Positions 6,697 to 16,619 are shown, counted from the stretch's first letter. The stretch: 64,000 nt of DNA from an uncultured Oscillospiraceae bacterium (GCA_944385395.1 CALWXA010000032.1:1-64000), one strand, 5' to 3'. The notes: generated by a model from the sequence alone, not told the origin. Translations and numbers: made by a program.

Positions 6697-9084
6697 TTAT
6701 AGTTTCAGTCTTGCAGAGGTTATGGTTGTTTCTGCAGGCAGCACCGTCAGATGTTGCAGCGTCTGGACGCCGTCCTTGCTGCGGACCAGAGCCGCAGAAA
6801 ATACTTCGTCTACCGAGGAAACCGGCACAAATTTCAGCGCCTTGCGCACCGTTGGATCGATCTCCTCCAGATCTTTCTCGTTCTCCTTGGGCAGGATCAC
6901 CGTGCCGATGCCGTTGCGCAGCGCCGCCATGGTCTTTTCCTTCAGTCCGCCAATGGGCAGTACCCGGCCCCGGAGCGTCACTTCGCCGGTCATGGCCACA
7001 TCGCCCCGGACCTTCCGGCCCGTAAGGGCCGAAAGCATGGCGGTAGTGACAGCAATGCCTGCCGACGGACCATCCTTGGGAACAGCACCTTCCGGGAAGT
7101 GTACATGGATATCCTTTGTCTTGGAGAAGGTACTGTCGATGCCCAGCTCCACGGCCCGGCTGCGCAGGCAGCTGAGCGCCGCCCGGGCGGATTCCTGCAT
7201 CACCTCGCCCAGGTTGCCGGTGAGCTCCAGCTTCCCGGAGCCGTCCATGACATTGACTTCCACTTCCAGGATCTCGCCGCCTACTTCCGTCCAGGCAAGG
7301 CCGTTGACCACGCCGATTTCTTCACGGCTGCTATGTACACTCTCCTGGTACCGTGGGACTCCCAGGAAATCCTTCAGGTTTTTATCTGTAATGTTAACAC
7401 GCTTTACATCGCTTGTTACCAGTCGCATAGCTGTTTTCTGACACAGCTTACCCAGCTGGCGGTCCAGAATACGGACGCCGGATTCCCGGGTATAGCCGCT
7501 GATGATGCCGCGGATGGCGCCATCGGATACATGGAGCTGGGATTTCTTCAACCCGTGCTCCCTGCGCTGCTTGGGCAGCAGATGCTCCCGGGCGATCTCC
7601 ACCTTTTCCTCGTCGGTGTAGCTGCTCAGCTGAATGACCTCCATCCGGTCCAGCAGCGGACGAGGGATGGTGTCGGTGGTATTGGCGGTGGTAATGAACA
7701 TCACACGGCTCAGGTCCACCGGGATCTCCAGAAAGTGGTCACGGAACGCATAGTTCTGCTCGCTGTCCAGTACCTCCAGCAGCGCCGAAGCCGGATCGCC
7801 CCGCATATCGCTGGCCAGCTTGTCGATCTCATCCAGCACCAGCAGCGGATTCATGGAGCCGGAACGGATGATACCGTCGATGATGCGGCCAGGCATGGCG
7901 CCAATATACGTCTTGCGATGGCCACGGATATCCGCCTCGTCCCGGACGCCGCCCAGGGACAGACGGGCCAGCTTCCGGTTCATGGCCTTGGCCACGGAGA
8001 TGGCGATGGAGGTCTTGCCCACACCGGGAGGTCCTACCAGGCACAGGATCTTGCCCTTGGCCTCAGGATAGATCTGCCGCACGGCGATGATCTCCAGAAT
8101 CCGTTCCTTGACCTTCTCCAGACCGAAATGATCCCGGTCCAGAATGGCCTTGGCCTTAGCCACGTCCACCCGTTCCTTGGTTTCCTTATTCCAGGGCATT
8201 TCCAGGCAGACGTCCAGATAATTGCGGATCACCGATGCCTCGGCGCTGCCGTAGGGCTGCTTAGCCAGACGTCCGATCTCCTTATGCAGCTTCTGGGAAA
8301 TCTCCTCAGAAACCTTCAGCTCTTCCACCCGCTGGGTGTACTGGGCGATTTCCTCATCGCTGTCATCCCCCAGCTCGTGCTGCAGCACCTTCATCTGCTC
8401 ACGAAGAATCATATCCTTCTGCACCTGGGCCACCCGCTGGCGGACCTTTTGCTCGATCTCCACTTCCACCGTCAGAACATCCAGTTCATGGGTCAGGATC
8501 TCGTTGACAAGCTGCAGACGCTTCACAGGATGCAGCTCCTCCAGCACACGCTGACGGTCCTGGTGCCGCAGGGTCATGTTCTGGGCGATGAAATCCGCCA
8601 GATGACCGGGGTCCCGGTCATCCAGCACAGCGGAGACCACCTCGTTGGAGAGGTTGGGCGCCAGGGTCTGGTATTCGCCGAAAATGCCGTAGGTCTGGCG
8701 CAGCAGCGCCTCAGCCTTGGTACTATGTACCCCGGCAGCAGGCTCTTCCAGCAGCTCCACATTGGCCTGCAGGAAAGGCTGGGTCTGCCACAGGCGGCGG
8801 ATCCGGGCACGCTGCCGGCCTTCCACAATGACCCGCACCGTGGTTTCCGAGGTACGCAGGATCTGCAGAATGCGGCAGACCGTGCCCACCGTATAGAGAT
8901 CCTCTTCCTCCGGGTCTGACACGCTGATTTCCCGCTGGGTCACCAGCAGCAGCTCACGGTTGTCGTCCATGGCCCGTTCCAGAGCCAGAATGGAGATCTC
9001 CCGCTCCACATCAAAGCTCATGGTCAATGTGGGAAATGCCGTCAGACCCCGCAGGGCCAGAACAGGATAGGTCCGTGTTGTCAT
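6697..9084 (-). CDS. lon: ATP-dependent protease La (Lon)
   Basis: A 795-residue soluble AAA+ protease that degrades misfolded and regulatory proteins. In order: N-terminal substrate-binding domain starting at VLALRGLTAFP, coiled middle region, Walker A GPPGVGKTS, Walker B LLVLDEIDK. The proteolytic domain has the Ser-Lys dyad: Ser674 in KDGPSAG and Lys717 in GLKEK, with the 43-residue spacing of E. coli Lon. ATG 9084 was chosen because AAGGAG lies about 10 nt upstream; a TTG two codons earlier is less likely. Normal length for a LonA protein. Confidence 0.97.
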   Translation of the reverse strand: MTTRTYPVLALRGLTAFPTLTMSFDVEREISILALERAMDDNRELLLVTQREISVSDPEEEDLYTVGTVCRILQILRTSETTVRVIVEGRQRARIRRLWQTQPFLQANVELLEEPAAGVHSTKAEALLRQTYGIFGEYQTLAPNLSNEVVSAVLDDRDPGHLADFIAQNMTLRHQDRQRVLEELHPVKRLQLVNEILTHELDVLTVEVEIEQKVRQRVAQVQKDMILREQMKVLQHELGDDSDEEIAQYTQRVEELKVSEEISQKLHKEIGRLAKQPYGSAEASVIRNYLDVCLEMPWNKETKERVDVAKAKAILDRDHFGLEKVKERILEIIAVRQIYPEAKGKILCLVGPPGVGKTSIAISVAKAMNRKLARLSLGGVRDEADIRGHRKTYIGAMPGRIIDGIIRSGSMNPLLVLDEIDKLASDMRGDPASALLEVLDSEQNYAFRDHFLEIPVDLSRVMFITTANTTDTIPRPLLDRMEVIQLSSYTDEEKVEIAREHLLPKQRREHGLKKSQLHVSDGAIRGIISGYTRESGVRILDRQLGKLCQKTAMRLVTSDVKRVNITDKNLKDFLGVPRYQESVHSSREEIGVVNGLAWTEVGGEILEVEVNVMDGSGKLELTGNLGEVMQESARAALSCLRSRAVELGIDSTFSKTKDIHVHFPEGAVPKDGPSAGIAVTTAMLSALTGRKVRGDVAMTGEVTLRGRVLPIGGLKEKTMAALRNGIGTVILPKENEKDLEEIDPTVRKALKFVPVSSVDEVFSAALVRSKDGVQTLQHLTVLPAETTITSARLKL

Positions 9085-9147
9085 ACACAAATCACTCCTT
9101 ATAGGGAAAGAGAAGAGACGACTGCTCGCCCCTTCTCTATCATGCGT

Positions 9148-10446
9148 TTAAGAGGCCGGTGCCGACGACTGTTTATCCGTCTTTCCGGTCTTCAATTTTG
9201 CCCGGCGCACCGCCTTGTCCGGATCACGTTCCAGCACCGGCTGCTGGCCGTGCTTGACGCAGTCCTCCGTGATGGTCACCTTGGTGATGGTGGGATCCGA
9301 CGGAATATCGTACATGATCTTGGTCAGGATCCCTTCCATGACGGCCCGCAGGCCACGGGCGCCGATGTTCCGCTCGATAGCCCGATCGGCCACTGCCTGC
9401 AGCGCCTCAGGCTGGAACTCCAGCTCCACATCGTCGTACTCAAACAGCTTGCGGTACTGCTTCACCAGTGCGTTTTTGGGGTCAGTCAGAATCCGAACCA
9501 GATCGTCACGGCTGAGACCATCCAGCGCAGCGATCACCGGCAGACGGCCCACCAGCTCAGGGATAATGCCGAACTTCAGCAGATCCTGGGGCTGCACCTC
9601 TTTCAGGAGCTTGCCCTCCTGACGCTGGGCCTTGCTCTCCACCACGGCGTCAAAGCCGATGCCCTTGCGGTTGGTACGGCGCTCGATGATCTTTTCCAGT
9701 CCATCGAAGGCACCGCCGCAGATGAAGAGGATATTCCGGGTGTCGATCTGGATGAACTCCTGATGGGGGTGCTTCCGTCCGCCCTGGGGCGGTACGTTGG
9801 CCACAGTGCCTTCCAGGATCTTCAAAAGAGCCTGCTGCACGCCCTCGCCGGACACATCCCGGGTGATGGAGGTATTCTCACTCTTCCGGGCGATCTTATC
9901 GATCTCGTCCACATAGATGATACCGTGCTCTGCCAGCTCCACATCGAAGTCCGCCGCCTGCAGCAGACGCAGCAGAATGTTCTCCACGTCGTCGCCCACA
10001 TAGCCGGCTTCCGTCAGGGTGGTGGCGTCAGCAATGGCAAAGGGTACCTTCAGCACCCGGGCCAGGGTCTGGGCAAAAAGGGTCTTGCCGCTGCCGGTAG
10101 GACCGATCATCAGGATGTTGCTCTTCTGCAGCTCCACATCCTCGTCGCCGCCGAAATAGGTCCGCTTATAGTGGTTGTACACCGACACGGACAGGGCGAT
10201 CTTGGCCGCCTCCTGACCGATGATGTACTGATCCAGCACTTCTTTGATCTCCCGGGGCGTGGGCAGCTGATCCGGCGTTTCATAGCCGGCGGCAGGGCCG
10301 GCCTCATATCCATCGTTCAGGATGGACATGCACAGATTGACGCACTCGTCACAGATCCGGACTCCGGGGCCCTGGATCATCCGGTGCACCTGGTTTTCAT
10401 GCTTGCCGCAAAAAGAGCAGCGAAGCGATTTACGCTCGTCAGCCAT
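9148..10446 (-). CDS. clpX: ATP-dependent Clp protease ATP-binding subunit ClpX
   Basis: A 432-residue AAA+ unfoldase that feeds substrates to ClpP. The N-terminal zinc-binding domain has Cys10, Cys13, Cys32 and Cys35. Walker A is GPTGSGKT, Walker B is [10 protein letters not shown], and an IGF-type ClpP-contact region precedes the C-terminal part. It lies directly downstream of clpP (5-nt gap), so both subunits come from one transcript. Confidence 0.97.
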   Translation of the reverse strand: MADERKSLRCSFCGKHENQVHRMIQGPGVRICDECVNLCMSILNDGYEAGPAAGYETPDQLPTPREIKEVLDQYIIGQEAAKIALSVSVYNHYKRTYFGGDEDVELQKSNILMIGPTGSGKTLFAQTLARVLKVPFAIADATTLTEAGYVGDDVENILLRLLQAADFDVELAEHGIIYVDEIDKIARKSENTSITRDVSGEGVQQALLKILEGTVANVPPQGGRKHPHQEFIQIDTRNILFICGGAFDGLEKIIERRTNRKGIGFDAVVESKAQRQEGKLLKEVQPQDLLKFGIIPELVGRLPVIAALDGLSRDDLVRILTDPKNALVKQYRKLFEYDDVELEFQPEALQAVADRAIERNIGARGLRAVMEGILTKIMYDIPSDPTITKVTITEDCVKHGQQPVLERDPDKAVRRAKLKTGKTDKQSSAPAS

Positions 10447-10451
10447 GGGTT

Positions 10452-11033
10452 TTACCTCTTGTAGATCACCTTGTCGATAAGGCCGTATTCCTTGGCCTCC
10501 TCGGCGGTCATGAAATTATCACGCTCACAGGCGGCAGTCATTTCCTCCACCGTCCGGCCGGCATTTTCGGCCATGATCCGGTTCATGCGCTTTTTGATGG
10601 TTTCCAGGCGCTTGAGGTGGATGGCCATATCCGTGATCTGACCCTGGGTACCGGCAGAAGGCTGGTGGATCATGATCTCGGCGTTGGGCAGCGCAATGCG
10701 CTTGCCCTTGGCGCCGGCGGACAGCAGGAATGCGCCCATGCTGGCTGCCAGACCCACGCAGATGGTGGACACATCGCACTTGATATACTGCATGGTATCA
10801 TAAATGGCCATGCCAGCCGTGACGCTGCCGCCGGGGCTGTTGATGTACATCTGGATGTCCTTGTCAGGATCCTGTGCTTCCAGGTACAGCAGCTGAGCCA
10901 CCACGATGGAGGCGGACGTATCGTTGACCTCTTCGCCCAGGAAGATGATGCGGTCGTTGAGCAGGCGGGAGAAAATATCGTAGGAACGCTCGCCCCGATT
11001 GGTCTGCTCCACAACATAAGGGATTAAGCTCAT
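10452..11033 (-). CDS. clpP: ATP-dependent Clp protease proteolytic subunit ClpP
   Basis: A 193-residue serine protease that assembles into the Clp chamber. The triad is Ser98 (AASMGAF), His123 (MIHQP) and Asp172 (ERDNFMTA). ATG 11033 was chosen because AGGAGG lies just upstream and the protein then begins [10 protein letters not shown] as is usual for the family; an upstream in-frame start would add 24 unrelated residues. It follows tig and precedes clpX. Confidence 0.97.
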   Translation of the reverse strand: MSLIPYVVEQTNRGERSYDIFSRLLNDRIIFLGEEVNDTSASIVVAQLLYLEAQDPDKDIQMYINSPGGSVTAGMAIYDTMQYIKCDVSTICVGLAASMGAFLLSAGAKGKRIALPNAEIMIHQPSAGTQGQITDMAIHLKRLETIKKRMNRIMAENAGRTVEEMTAACERDNFMTAEEAKEYGLIDKVIYKR

Positions 11034-11114
11034 AGTATAAGCCTCCTGTTCAAATAGATGTATACAACTGGAAGTATACCCGCCCTCATGTGATTTCTTT
11101 CCCATTATGGAAGA

Positions 11115-12437
11115 TTATTTCTCTTCTTCCTGCTTGGGCTCTTCTTCAGTCTTGGGTTCCTCCGGAGCCGTAGCCACAGCACTGTCGGCCACCAGCTTGA
11201 TGACCTTCTCGCGGATCACCTGCTCCTTCACCTGATCGGCAGGCAGGAACTTCTTGACGGTATCCACATCCATGCTGTACTTCTCGGCCACATTCTTGAT
11301 CTCGGCCTCCACATCCTCGTCGGTGGCGTCGATGTTCTCAGCCTTGACGATAGCGGCCACAGCCAGATCCAACTTCACCTGCTGCAGGGCGGGGCCCTTG
11401 GCCTGGGACTTAAACTCGTCCTCGGTGCTGCCGGTCATCTGCAGATACTGCTCGAAGGGGATGCCCTGAGCGGCCATCTGCTGCTTGAAGTTGTCCAGCA
11501 TCCGCTGGGTCTGCAGCTCCACCAGCTCATCGGGGATCTCGCAGGTGATGCCGTCGGCCACCTTCTGCATCAGCACGTCCTCAAAGGCACGCTGGGCAGC
11601 TTCCTTGCGCTCGGCAGTGATCTTCTTCTTCAGGTCAGCCTTCAGATCCTTCAGGGTATCAAACTCAGAAACGTCCTTGGCGAACTCGTCGTCCATGGCG
11701 GGCACTTCCTTGGCCTTGACCTCGTTGACCTTCACATCGAACACAACGGGCTTGCCGGCCAGCTCGGGGGTGTAATTCTCCGGGAAGGTGATGTCGATAT
11801 CCTTCTCCTCGCCGGCCTTCATGCCGATGAGCTGATCTTCAAAGCCGGGCACGAAGCTGCCGGAACCGATCTCCAGATCGAAGTTCTCGCCCTTGCCGCC
11901 GTCAAAAGCAACGCCGTTATCAAAGCCCTCGAAATCAATGGTGGCGGTATCGCCCTTCTTCACGGCGCGATCCACGCTGACCAGCCGGGAGTTGCGCTCA
12001 GCCATCTCCTTGAGCCGGGCGTTGACATCGGCAGCCATGACCTTCACTTCGGCCTTGGGAGCCTCCAGGCCCTTGTACTGACCCAGGGTCACTTCAGGAT
12101 ACACAGCCACGGTGGCCTTGAAGGTCACGCCGTCCTTGCTGCACTCCACCAGCTCCACTTCGGGATAACCCACCACATCCAGCTCCTGCTCCTTCACAGC
12201 GCCTTCATAGGCATCGGGCAACACAATGTTGACGGCTTCCTCATAGAAAACCTCAACGCCGTACATCCGCTCGATCATCTTCCGGGGAGCCTTGCCGGGC
12301 CGGAAGCCGGCAACGTTGATCTTGCCGCGCATCTTCAGATAGGCCTTGTTGATGGCCGCCTCAAATTCCTCGGCGCTGACCTGGATGGTCAGAACGATCT
12401 TGCTCTTCTCCAGTTTTTCACAGGATTTTACACTCAT
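11115..12437 (-). CDS. tig: Trigger factor, ribosome-associated chaperone and peptidyl-prolyl isomerase
   Basis: A 440-residue protein. The N-terminal ribosome-binding domain carries the signature GFRPGKAPRKMIE (family GFRxGKxP). The FKBP-type PPIase domain follows (DTATIDFEGFDNG, GSGSFVPGFEDQLIGM). The helical chaperone domain ends in an acidic Glu/Lys-rich tail. It binds nascent chains at the exit tunnel. GGAGG upstream of ATG 12437 sets the start; an earlier in-frame codon at 12473 would add only a 12-residue extension. First gene of the tig-clpP-clpX-lon-engB string. Confidence 0.96.
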   Translation of the reverse strand: MSVKSCEKLEKSKIVLTIQVSAEEFEAAINKAYLKMRGKINVAGFRPGKAPRKMIERMYGVEVFYEEAVNIVLPDAYEGAVKEQELDVVGYPEVELVECSKDGVTFKATVAVYPEVTLGQYKGLEAPKAEVKVMAADVNARLKEMAERNSRLVSVDRAVKKGDTATIDFEGFDNGVAFDGGKGENFDLEIGSGSFVPGFEDQLIGMKAGEEKDIDITFPENYTPELAGKPVVFDVKVNEVKAKEVPAMDDEFAKDVSEFDTLKDLKADLKKKITAERKEAAQRAFEDVLMQKVADGITCEIPDELVELQTQRMLDNFKQQMAAQGIPFEQYLQMTGSTEDEFKSQAKGPALQQVKLDLAVAAIVKAENIDATDEDVEAEIKNVAEKYSMDVDTVKKFLPADQVKEQVIREKVIKLVADSAVATAPEEPKTEEEPKQEEEK

Positions 12438-12525
12438 TTCGATTTTTCCTCCGTTCAGCATCAATCTAATCAATGCAATTTAATATGATATCAGAAAAGG
12501 AACAGAATTTCCACACCTTTTTGCA

Positions 12526-13209
12526 TCAATCGCAAATTTTTTTAGGAGTAAATTCCAGATAGTCTGCCGACACCAGGGCATACCGTGTTCCATGGTGTTC
12601 CCCTTCCACGGCCCGGCGATGGGATTGCCCGTGGAGATGGCCGTAATAGCAGGCACGGACATCGTATTGCCGCAGCAGATGCAGGATCTCCGGACAGCTA
12701 TAGCCCTGATACAGCGGCGGATAGTGGAGAAAGCAGATCTTGGGCCGGTCCCCCGCCGCTTTCAGGGATGTTTCCAGCCGCCCCGCTTCCCGCAGCAGCA
12801 TTTTCTCGTTATGACCCCCGTCCAGCTCGTAAAACCAGCCCCGGGTGCCGCACAGCGCCACGTCACCGTACCATTTGCAGTTGTTGTGCAGGATATCCAG
12901 AGAAGTCAGGCCATGGGCGGCAAAGAACTTCTCCATCTTGGACGCCGTATTCCACCAGTAATCGTGGTTTCCCTTCATCAGGATCTTCCGCCCCGGCAGC
13001 CGGTGCAGAAACCGCAGATCCTCCAGGGACTCCTCCAGGCTCATACCCCAGGAGAGATCCCCACACAGCACCGTGACATCCTCCTCATTCAGTTGGGCGA
13101 ACGCAGCCTCCAGCCGCTGCACATAGCCCTGCCAGCCTTTTCCGAACACCTCCATGGATTTGTCGGTATTCAGCGACAGATGCAGATCGCCGATTGCGTA
13201 TAGTGCCAT
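12526..13209 (-). CDS. Calcineurin-like metallophosphoesterase
   Basis: A 227-residue soluble protein with all metallophosphoesterase metal-binding blocks in order: GDLHLS (DxH), LCGDLSWG (GD), KGNHDYWW (GNHD), CFLHYPP, and YYGHLHG (GHxH). A dinuclear metal centre is expected. The substrate is unknown; YmdB-like phosphodiesterase or nucleotidase roles cannot be separated by sequence. It lies 10 nt after the dipeptidase gene, so the two are probably cotranscribed. Confidence 0.85.
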   Translation of the reverse strand: MALYAIGDLHLSLNTDKSMEVFGKGWQGYVQRLEAAFAQLNEEDVTVLCGDLSWGMSLEESLEDLRFLHRLPGRKILMKGNHDYWWNTASKMEKFFAAHGLTSLDILHNNCKWYGDVALCGTRGWFYELDGGHNEKMLLREAGRLETSLKAAGDRPKICFLHYPPLYQGYSCPEILHLLRQYDVRACYYGHLHGQSHRRAVEGEHHGTRYALVSADYLEFTPKKICD

Positions 13210-13219
13210 GGGCCTCCTC

Positions 13220-14149
13220 CTACCGTATCATGCGCCTGAGATTATTCCAGAACAGATCCTCCAGCAGCGAAGCCGGATATCCCCGGCCTTTCAGTGCCTC
13301 GTACAGCAGCGGTATATCCTGCAGCCCCTGCAGGCCGCCAGCCAGTACGTCGCAGCCGTCCAGATCACCGCCGAAGCACACCGTTTTCTCACCGCCCAGG
13401 TTCAGGAAATGCTCGATATGGGCCGTCAGCAGCTCCAGGCTGTCGCCGTCTCCCACAAAGGGGCGGTAAAAATTGATGCCCACCACGCCGCCGCTGTCCC
13501 GGATGGCCTGGAACTGGTCGTCAGTCAGGTTCCGGGGATGGGGACAAATCGCCCGGCTATTGGAATGGGACGCCACCACAGGCCCGCGTGCCATGCGGCA
13601 CAGGTCCCAGAAGCCAGGGTCGGAAAGATGGGATACATCGGGATAGATGCCGCAGCGCTCCAGCTCCCGAACGAAGTCCCGGCCCTGAGGGGAAAGCCCC
13701 CGATCCGATTCCCGGCTGTTAGAGCCGGAAACGGCGTTGCCGTAATTCCAGGTGAGGTTCAGGAATTTCACGCCCCACCCGGCAGCCAGAGCCACCTGCG
13801 CCGGATCGCAGTCCAAAAGATCGGCGCCCTCAATGGACAGCAGCGCCGCCATTTTCCCCTGGGCCACTGCCTGATCGATGTCCGCCCCGGTGCGGCAGTG
13901 CTGCACCAAGCCGGCGTTTTCATCCATCTCCTGTGCAAAGCGATGATAGAGCCGCTTGCATTGGGCCAGCATTCCGTCCGGCGGCGCTGCCCCCGGCGAG
14001 TGATAGAGGGCAAAGATCTGGGCGTACCGGCCCAGCTGTGTCCCCCTGACAAGATCCACATGGCCTGTATTTTCCTGCAAGCCCTGATCCGGCAGCGCCA
14101 GACAGCGGGCAATGGTATCGCAGTGTGCATCAAAATACGGGATACCCAT
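13220..14149 (-). CDS. Membrane-dipeptidase family (M19) zinc dipeptidase
   Basis: A 309-residue protein of the renal dipeptidase family. FDAHCDTIAR supplies the HxD zinc ligands. LLSIEGAD carries the bridging Glu. VVASHSNSRAI supplies a His, and FGGDLDG lies near the C-terminus. These enzymes hydrolyse dipeptides, including D-containing ones. No signal peptide is visible, so it is likely cytoplasmic as in other bacterial members. A 10-nt gap to the phosphoesterase gene suggests a shared transcript. Confidence 0.88.
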   Translation of the reverse strand: MGIPYFDAHCDTIARCLALPDQGLQENTGHVDLVRGTQLGRYAQIFALYHSPGAAPPDGMLAQCKRLYHRFAQEMDENAGLVQHCRTGADIDQAVAQGKMAALLSIEGADLLDCDPAQVALAAGWGVKFLNLTWNYGNAVSGSNSRESDRGLSPQGRDFVRELERCGIYPDVSHLSDPGFWDLCRMARGPVVASHSNSRAICPHPRNLTDDQFQAIRDSGGVVGINFYRPFVGDGDSLELLTAHIEHFLNLGGEKTVCFGGDLDGCDVLAGGLQGLQDIPLLYEALKGRGYPASLLEDLFWNNLRRMIR

Positions 14150-14160
14150 ATGTAACCACC

Positions 14161-14535
14161 TTAAAATGCGTTTTCCAGATAGACAATGCGGACGGAAGCC
14201 GGACTATGGGCTCCGTCGGTGTAGACTTCTGCCACATCGAAGCGGACGGGACAGTCCAGTTCATATTGGCTGAGGTAAAAGGCCGCCGTTTTCCGCAGAC
14301 GCTCCTGCTTGGCCGCCGTTACGTATTCCCGGGGCAGGCCGTACTGCAGATTGGAACGCAGCTTTACCTCCACAAAGCACAGTACCTTCCCCTTCCGGGC
14401 GATGAGATCGATCTCACCAAACCGGCAGCGGTAGCTGTGTCCCAGCAGCTCATAGCCGTTCCGGCGCAGATACGCCGCCGCCTGGGCCTCGCCCCAGGTG
14501 CCGGAGGAACGGCTCACGACTGACCCTCCATCCAT
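14161..14535 (-). CDS. UPF0102 family protein YraN, endonuclease-like
   Basis: A 124-residue protein with the restriction-endonuclease-like fold of the YraN family: GEAQAAAYLRRNGYELL, then FGEIDLIARKG and CFVEVKLRS (the E-D...ExK nuclease-like pattern). Its function in the cell is not established. It overlaps the end of rnhB by 22 nt. The rnhB-yraN pairing is common in bacteria. Confidence 0.85.
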   Translation of the reverse strand: MDGGSVVSRSSGTWGEAQAAAYLRRNGYELLGHSYRCRFGEIDLIARKGKVLCFVEVKLRSNLQYGLPREYVTAAKQERLRKTAAFYLSQYELDCPVRFDVAEVYTDGAHSPASVRIVYLENAF

Positions 14536-15149
14536 TTTTTCAGGAAAGTCATACGGTGTGCCGGACAGGGTCCGTATTGGGCCAGCATATCATAATGGAG
14601 CTTGGTGCCGTAGCCCTTGTGCCGGGCGAAGCCGTACTGGGGATACAGAGCGTCCAGCTCCCGGGCCACATAGCGGTCCCGGCTGACCTTAGCCAGAATG
14701 GAGGCCGCAGCAATGGAGGCGCTTTTCCCGTCACCCCCCACCACCAGACGGTGGGGCGTGGTGATGGCAAAGCTCTTTCCGTGATCCCGGTTTCCATCGA
14801 TCAGCGCCAGTTCCGGCATCGGGTCCAACTGATCCATCGCCAGCTGCATGGCCTTCATCCGGGCACTGAGGATATCGGTTTCGTCGATCTCCCGGGCCTC
14901 CACACGGGCCACGGCATAAGCAAGGGCCACTTGAATGATTTCGTCGTACAGTGCATCCCTCTGCTTTTCCGTCAGCTTTTTGGAGTCGTTGAGGCCGGAG
15001 ATAGAACAGCCCATGGGCAGGATCACCGCTGCGGCATACACGGGACCGGCCAGAGGGCCGGCACCCGCTTCATCCACGCCGCAGATTCGGCTGAAGCCCT
15101 CCGCCGTCAGTTCCCGTTCCAGCGTCCAGAGATCCTGCTTTGCTTTCAT
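14514..15149 (-). CDS. rnhB: Ribonuclease HII
   Basis: A 211-residue enzyme that cuts RNA in RNA-DNA hybrids and at single ribonucleotides in DNA. Metal-binding acids are seen in CGVDEAG, LIDGNRDHG and the block GDGKSASIAAASILAKVSRD. One oddity: the normally conserved G-R/K-G motif after DEA reads G-A-G here (VDEAGAGPLAGPV), which would remove the basic residue of the 2'-OH recognition loop. It overlaps ylqF upstream by 4 nt and yraN downstream by 22 nt, so all three are coupled. Confidence 0.93.
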   Translation of the reverse strand: MKAKQDLWTLERELTAEGFSRICGVDEAGAGPLAGPVYAAAVILPMGCSISGLNDSKKLTEKQRDALYDEIIQVALAYAVARVEAREIDETDILSARMKAMQLAMDQLDPMPELALIDGNRDHGKSFAITTPHRLVVGGDGKSASIAAASILAKVSRDRYVARELDALYPQYGFARHKGYGTKLHYDMLAQYGPCPAHRMTFLKKWMEGQS

Positions 15150-16012
15150 TTCAGATCCTCCGGCGTTTCCAGGGTAAAGCGGCCCAGCTTGCCGCCACGG
15201 AATTCATCCAACAGAATGCGGGCCATCCGCTGGGTATCTACCTCGCCGCCACGCATCAGGAAGCCACGCTTGCGGCCTGCCTGAATCAGCAGATCGTAGC
15301 CAGAGTCCTCTTCCCCGATCTCCAGCTTATACCGCTCTGTGACCGCCGCCGGGTAATGGGCGGCCAGATATTCCATCAGGTAGCTGGCCAGTTCTTCCAG
15401 GTCCATCACATCGTCCTTGATGGCGCCGGTAAAGGCCAGATGCATTCCCACACGGGTATCCTCAAACTTGGGCCAGAGGATACCGGGGGTATCCAGCAGT
15501 TCCAACGCAGCATCCACCGGTACCCACTGCTTGCTGCGGGTAACGCCGGGGCGGTCTTCCGCCCGGGCCGTTTTGCGCCGGGCTACCTTATTGATAAAGG
15601 TGGATTTCCCCACGTTGGGGATCCCCAGCACCATTACCCGGACGGTGCGGCCCACCTGCCCTTTTTCGGCATAGGCTGCCAGCTTTTCCCGCAGCAGTTC
15701 CCGAACGGCTGCGGCGAACTGGGCCGTTCCCACACCGTCCTTGGCGTTGGCTTCCAGCACGGCATAGCCCTGCTGCCGGAAATACGCCGCCCAGCGTTTG
15801 GTCTGGGCCGGATCTGCCTGATCCACACGGTTGAGCACCACCAGCCGGGGCTTCCCTGCCGTCATCTCATCCACATCGGGATTACGGCTGGAAACAGGGA
15901 TTCTGGCGTCCAAAATCTCACATACGGCATCCATATTCCGGATCTCCGCCACGATCATACGGCGGGTCTTGGTCATGTGGCCGGGAAACCAGCTCAAGTC
16001 CTGGATCTGCAT
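15146..16012 (-). CDS. ylqF: Ribosome biogenesis GTPase YlqF/RbgA
   Basis: A 288-residue circularly permuted GTPase needed for late 50S assembly. The motifs appear in permuted order: G4 NRVDQAD first, then G1 GIPNVGKST, then G3 DTPGILWP. The N-terminal WFPGHMTKTRR is the family hallmark. It follows the rplS terminator and starts after GGAGGTGAAGTCAC. It overlaps rnhB by 4 nt, the usual rplS-ylqF-rnhB order of Firmicutes. Confidence 0.95.
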   Translation of the reverse strand: MQIQDLSWFPGHMTKTRRMIVAEIRNMDAVCEILDARIPVSSRNPDVDEMTAGKPRLVVLNRVDQADPAQTKRWAAYFRQQGYAVLEANAKDGVGTAQFAAAVRELLREKLAAYAEKGQVGRTVRVMVLGIPNVGKSTFINKVARRKTARAEDRPGVTRSKQWVPVDAALELLDTPGILWPKFEDTRVGMHLAFTGAIKDDVMDLEELASYLMEYLAAHYPAAVTERYKLEIGEEDSGYDLLIQAGRKRGFLMRGGEVDTQRMARILLDEFRGGKLGRFTLETPEDLK

Positions 16013-16081
16013 GTGACTTCACCTCCTGCAGCATTACATACATGGTTTATCATATCATACATCCCCCCAAATGGGAATAGG

Positions 16082-16112
16082 AAAAACCCGCCCGCACACG
16101 GCGGACGGGTTT
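16082..16112 (-). terminator. Terminator after rplS
   Basis: A 12-bp stem (AAACCCGTCCGC with GCGGGCGGGTTT, one wobble pair) and a 5-nt loop, followed by T residues on the minus strand. It separates rplS from ylqF. Confidence 0.85.
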
Positions 16113-16125
16113 CTTGGATCATGGC

Positions 16126-16464
16126 TTACAGCTTTTCCTTGATCTTGGCAGCCTTGCCCACGCGGCCACGCAGATAGTACAGTTTGGCGCGGCGGACATA
16201 ACCGTGACGGACCGTCTCGATCTTGTCGATGGACGGAGAATGGACCGGGAACACCTTCTCCACGCCTACGCCGTAAGAGATGCGGCGCACGGTGATGGTT
16301 TCCTCGATGCCGCCGTGCTTCTTGGCAATCACGATGCCTTCGAAGACCTGGATACGCTCACGGGTACCTTCCTTGACCTTGACGTGAACGCGAACGGTGT
16401 CGCCCACTTCCACAGCGGGGACGTCCTTGAGCTGCTTTTCGCTCAGTGCCTTGATGAGATCCAT
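16126..16464 (-). CDS. rplS: 50S ribosomal protein L19
   Basis: A 112-residue ribosomal protein. [20 protein letters not shown] and the C-terminal block [21 protein letters not shown] are typical. It has its own promoter and a structured leader and is closed by an intrinsic terminator, so it can be a single-gene transcript. Confidence 0.97.
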   Translation of the reverse strand: MDLIKALSEKQLKDVPAVEVGDTVRVHVKVKEGTRERIQVFEGIVIAKKHGGIEETITVRRISYGVGVEKVFPVHSPSIDKIETVRHGYVRRAKLYYLRGRVGKAAKIKEKL

Positions 16465-16561
16465 GGATATTTCCTCCTAAATTATAGGTGTTCATGCCGC
16501 CATACAAGCGGTGTCCCATTCCATTTCCAGACACCGACGACAGAGGACCGCCCTTTTTCGC
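16465..16561 (-). promoter_or_regulatory. Structured 5' leader of rplS, possible autoregulatory element
   Basis: The leader of about 95 nt has a 7-bp hairpin (CGGTGTC...GACACCG, 16509-16536). An ACACC just before the ribosome-binding site could pair with the 5' arm instead. Ribosomal protein leaders of this sort occur upstream of L19 genes in Firmicutes, but I did not match it to the described L19 leader consensus. Confidence 0.3.
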
Positions 16562-16567
16562 CATGAT

Positions 16568-16596
16568 AGAATATCATAGTTTCTGGCCAAATGCAA
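16568..16596 (-). promoter_or_regulatory. Sigma-A promoter of rplS
   Basis: Minus strand -35 TTGCAT (16591-16596), 17 bp spacer, -10 TATTCT (16568-16573). Confidence 0.6.
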
Positions 16597-16619
16597 GACT
16601 TTTTTGATCTTTTTTCGTC

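Noticed and set aside
6751..8919. 722-codon open frame on the plus strand opposite lon
   Set aside because: Antisense to a clear Lon protease; no domain, no ribosome-binding site, typical mirror composition.
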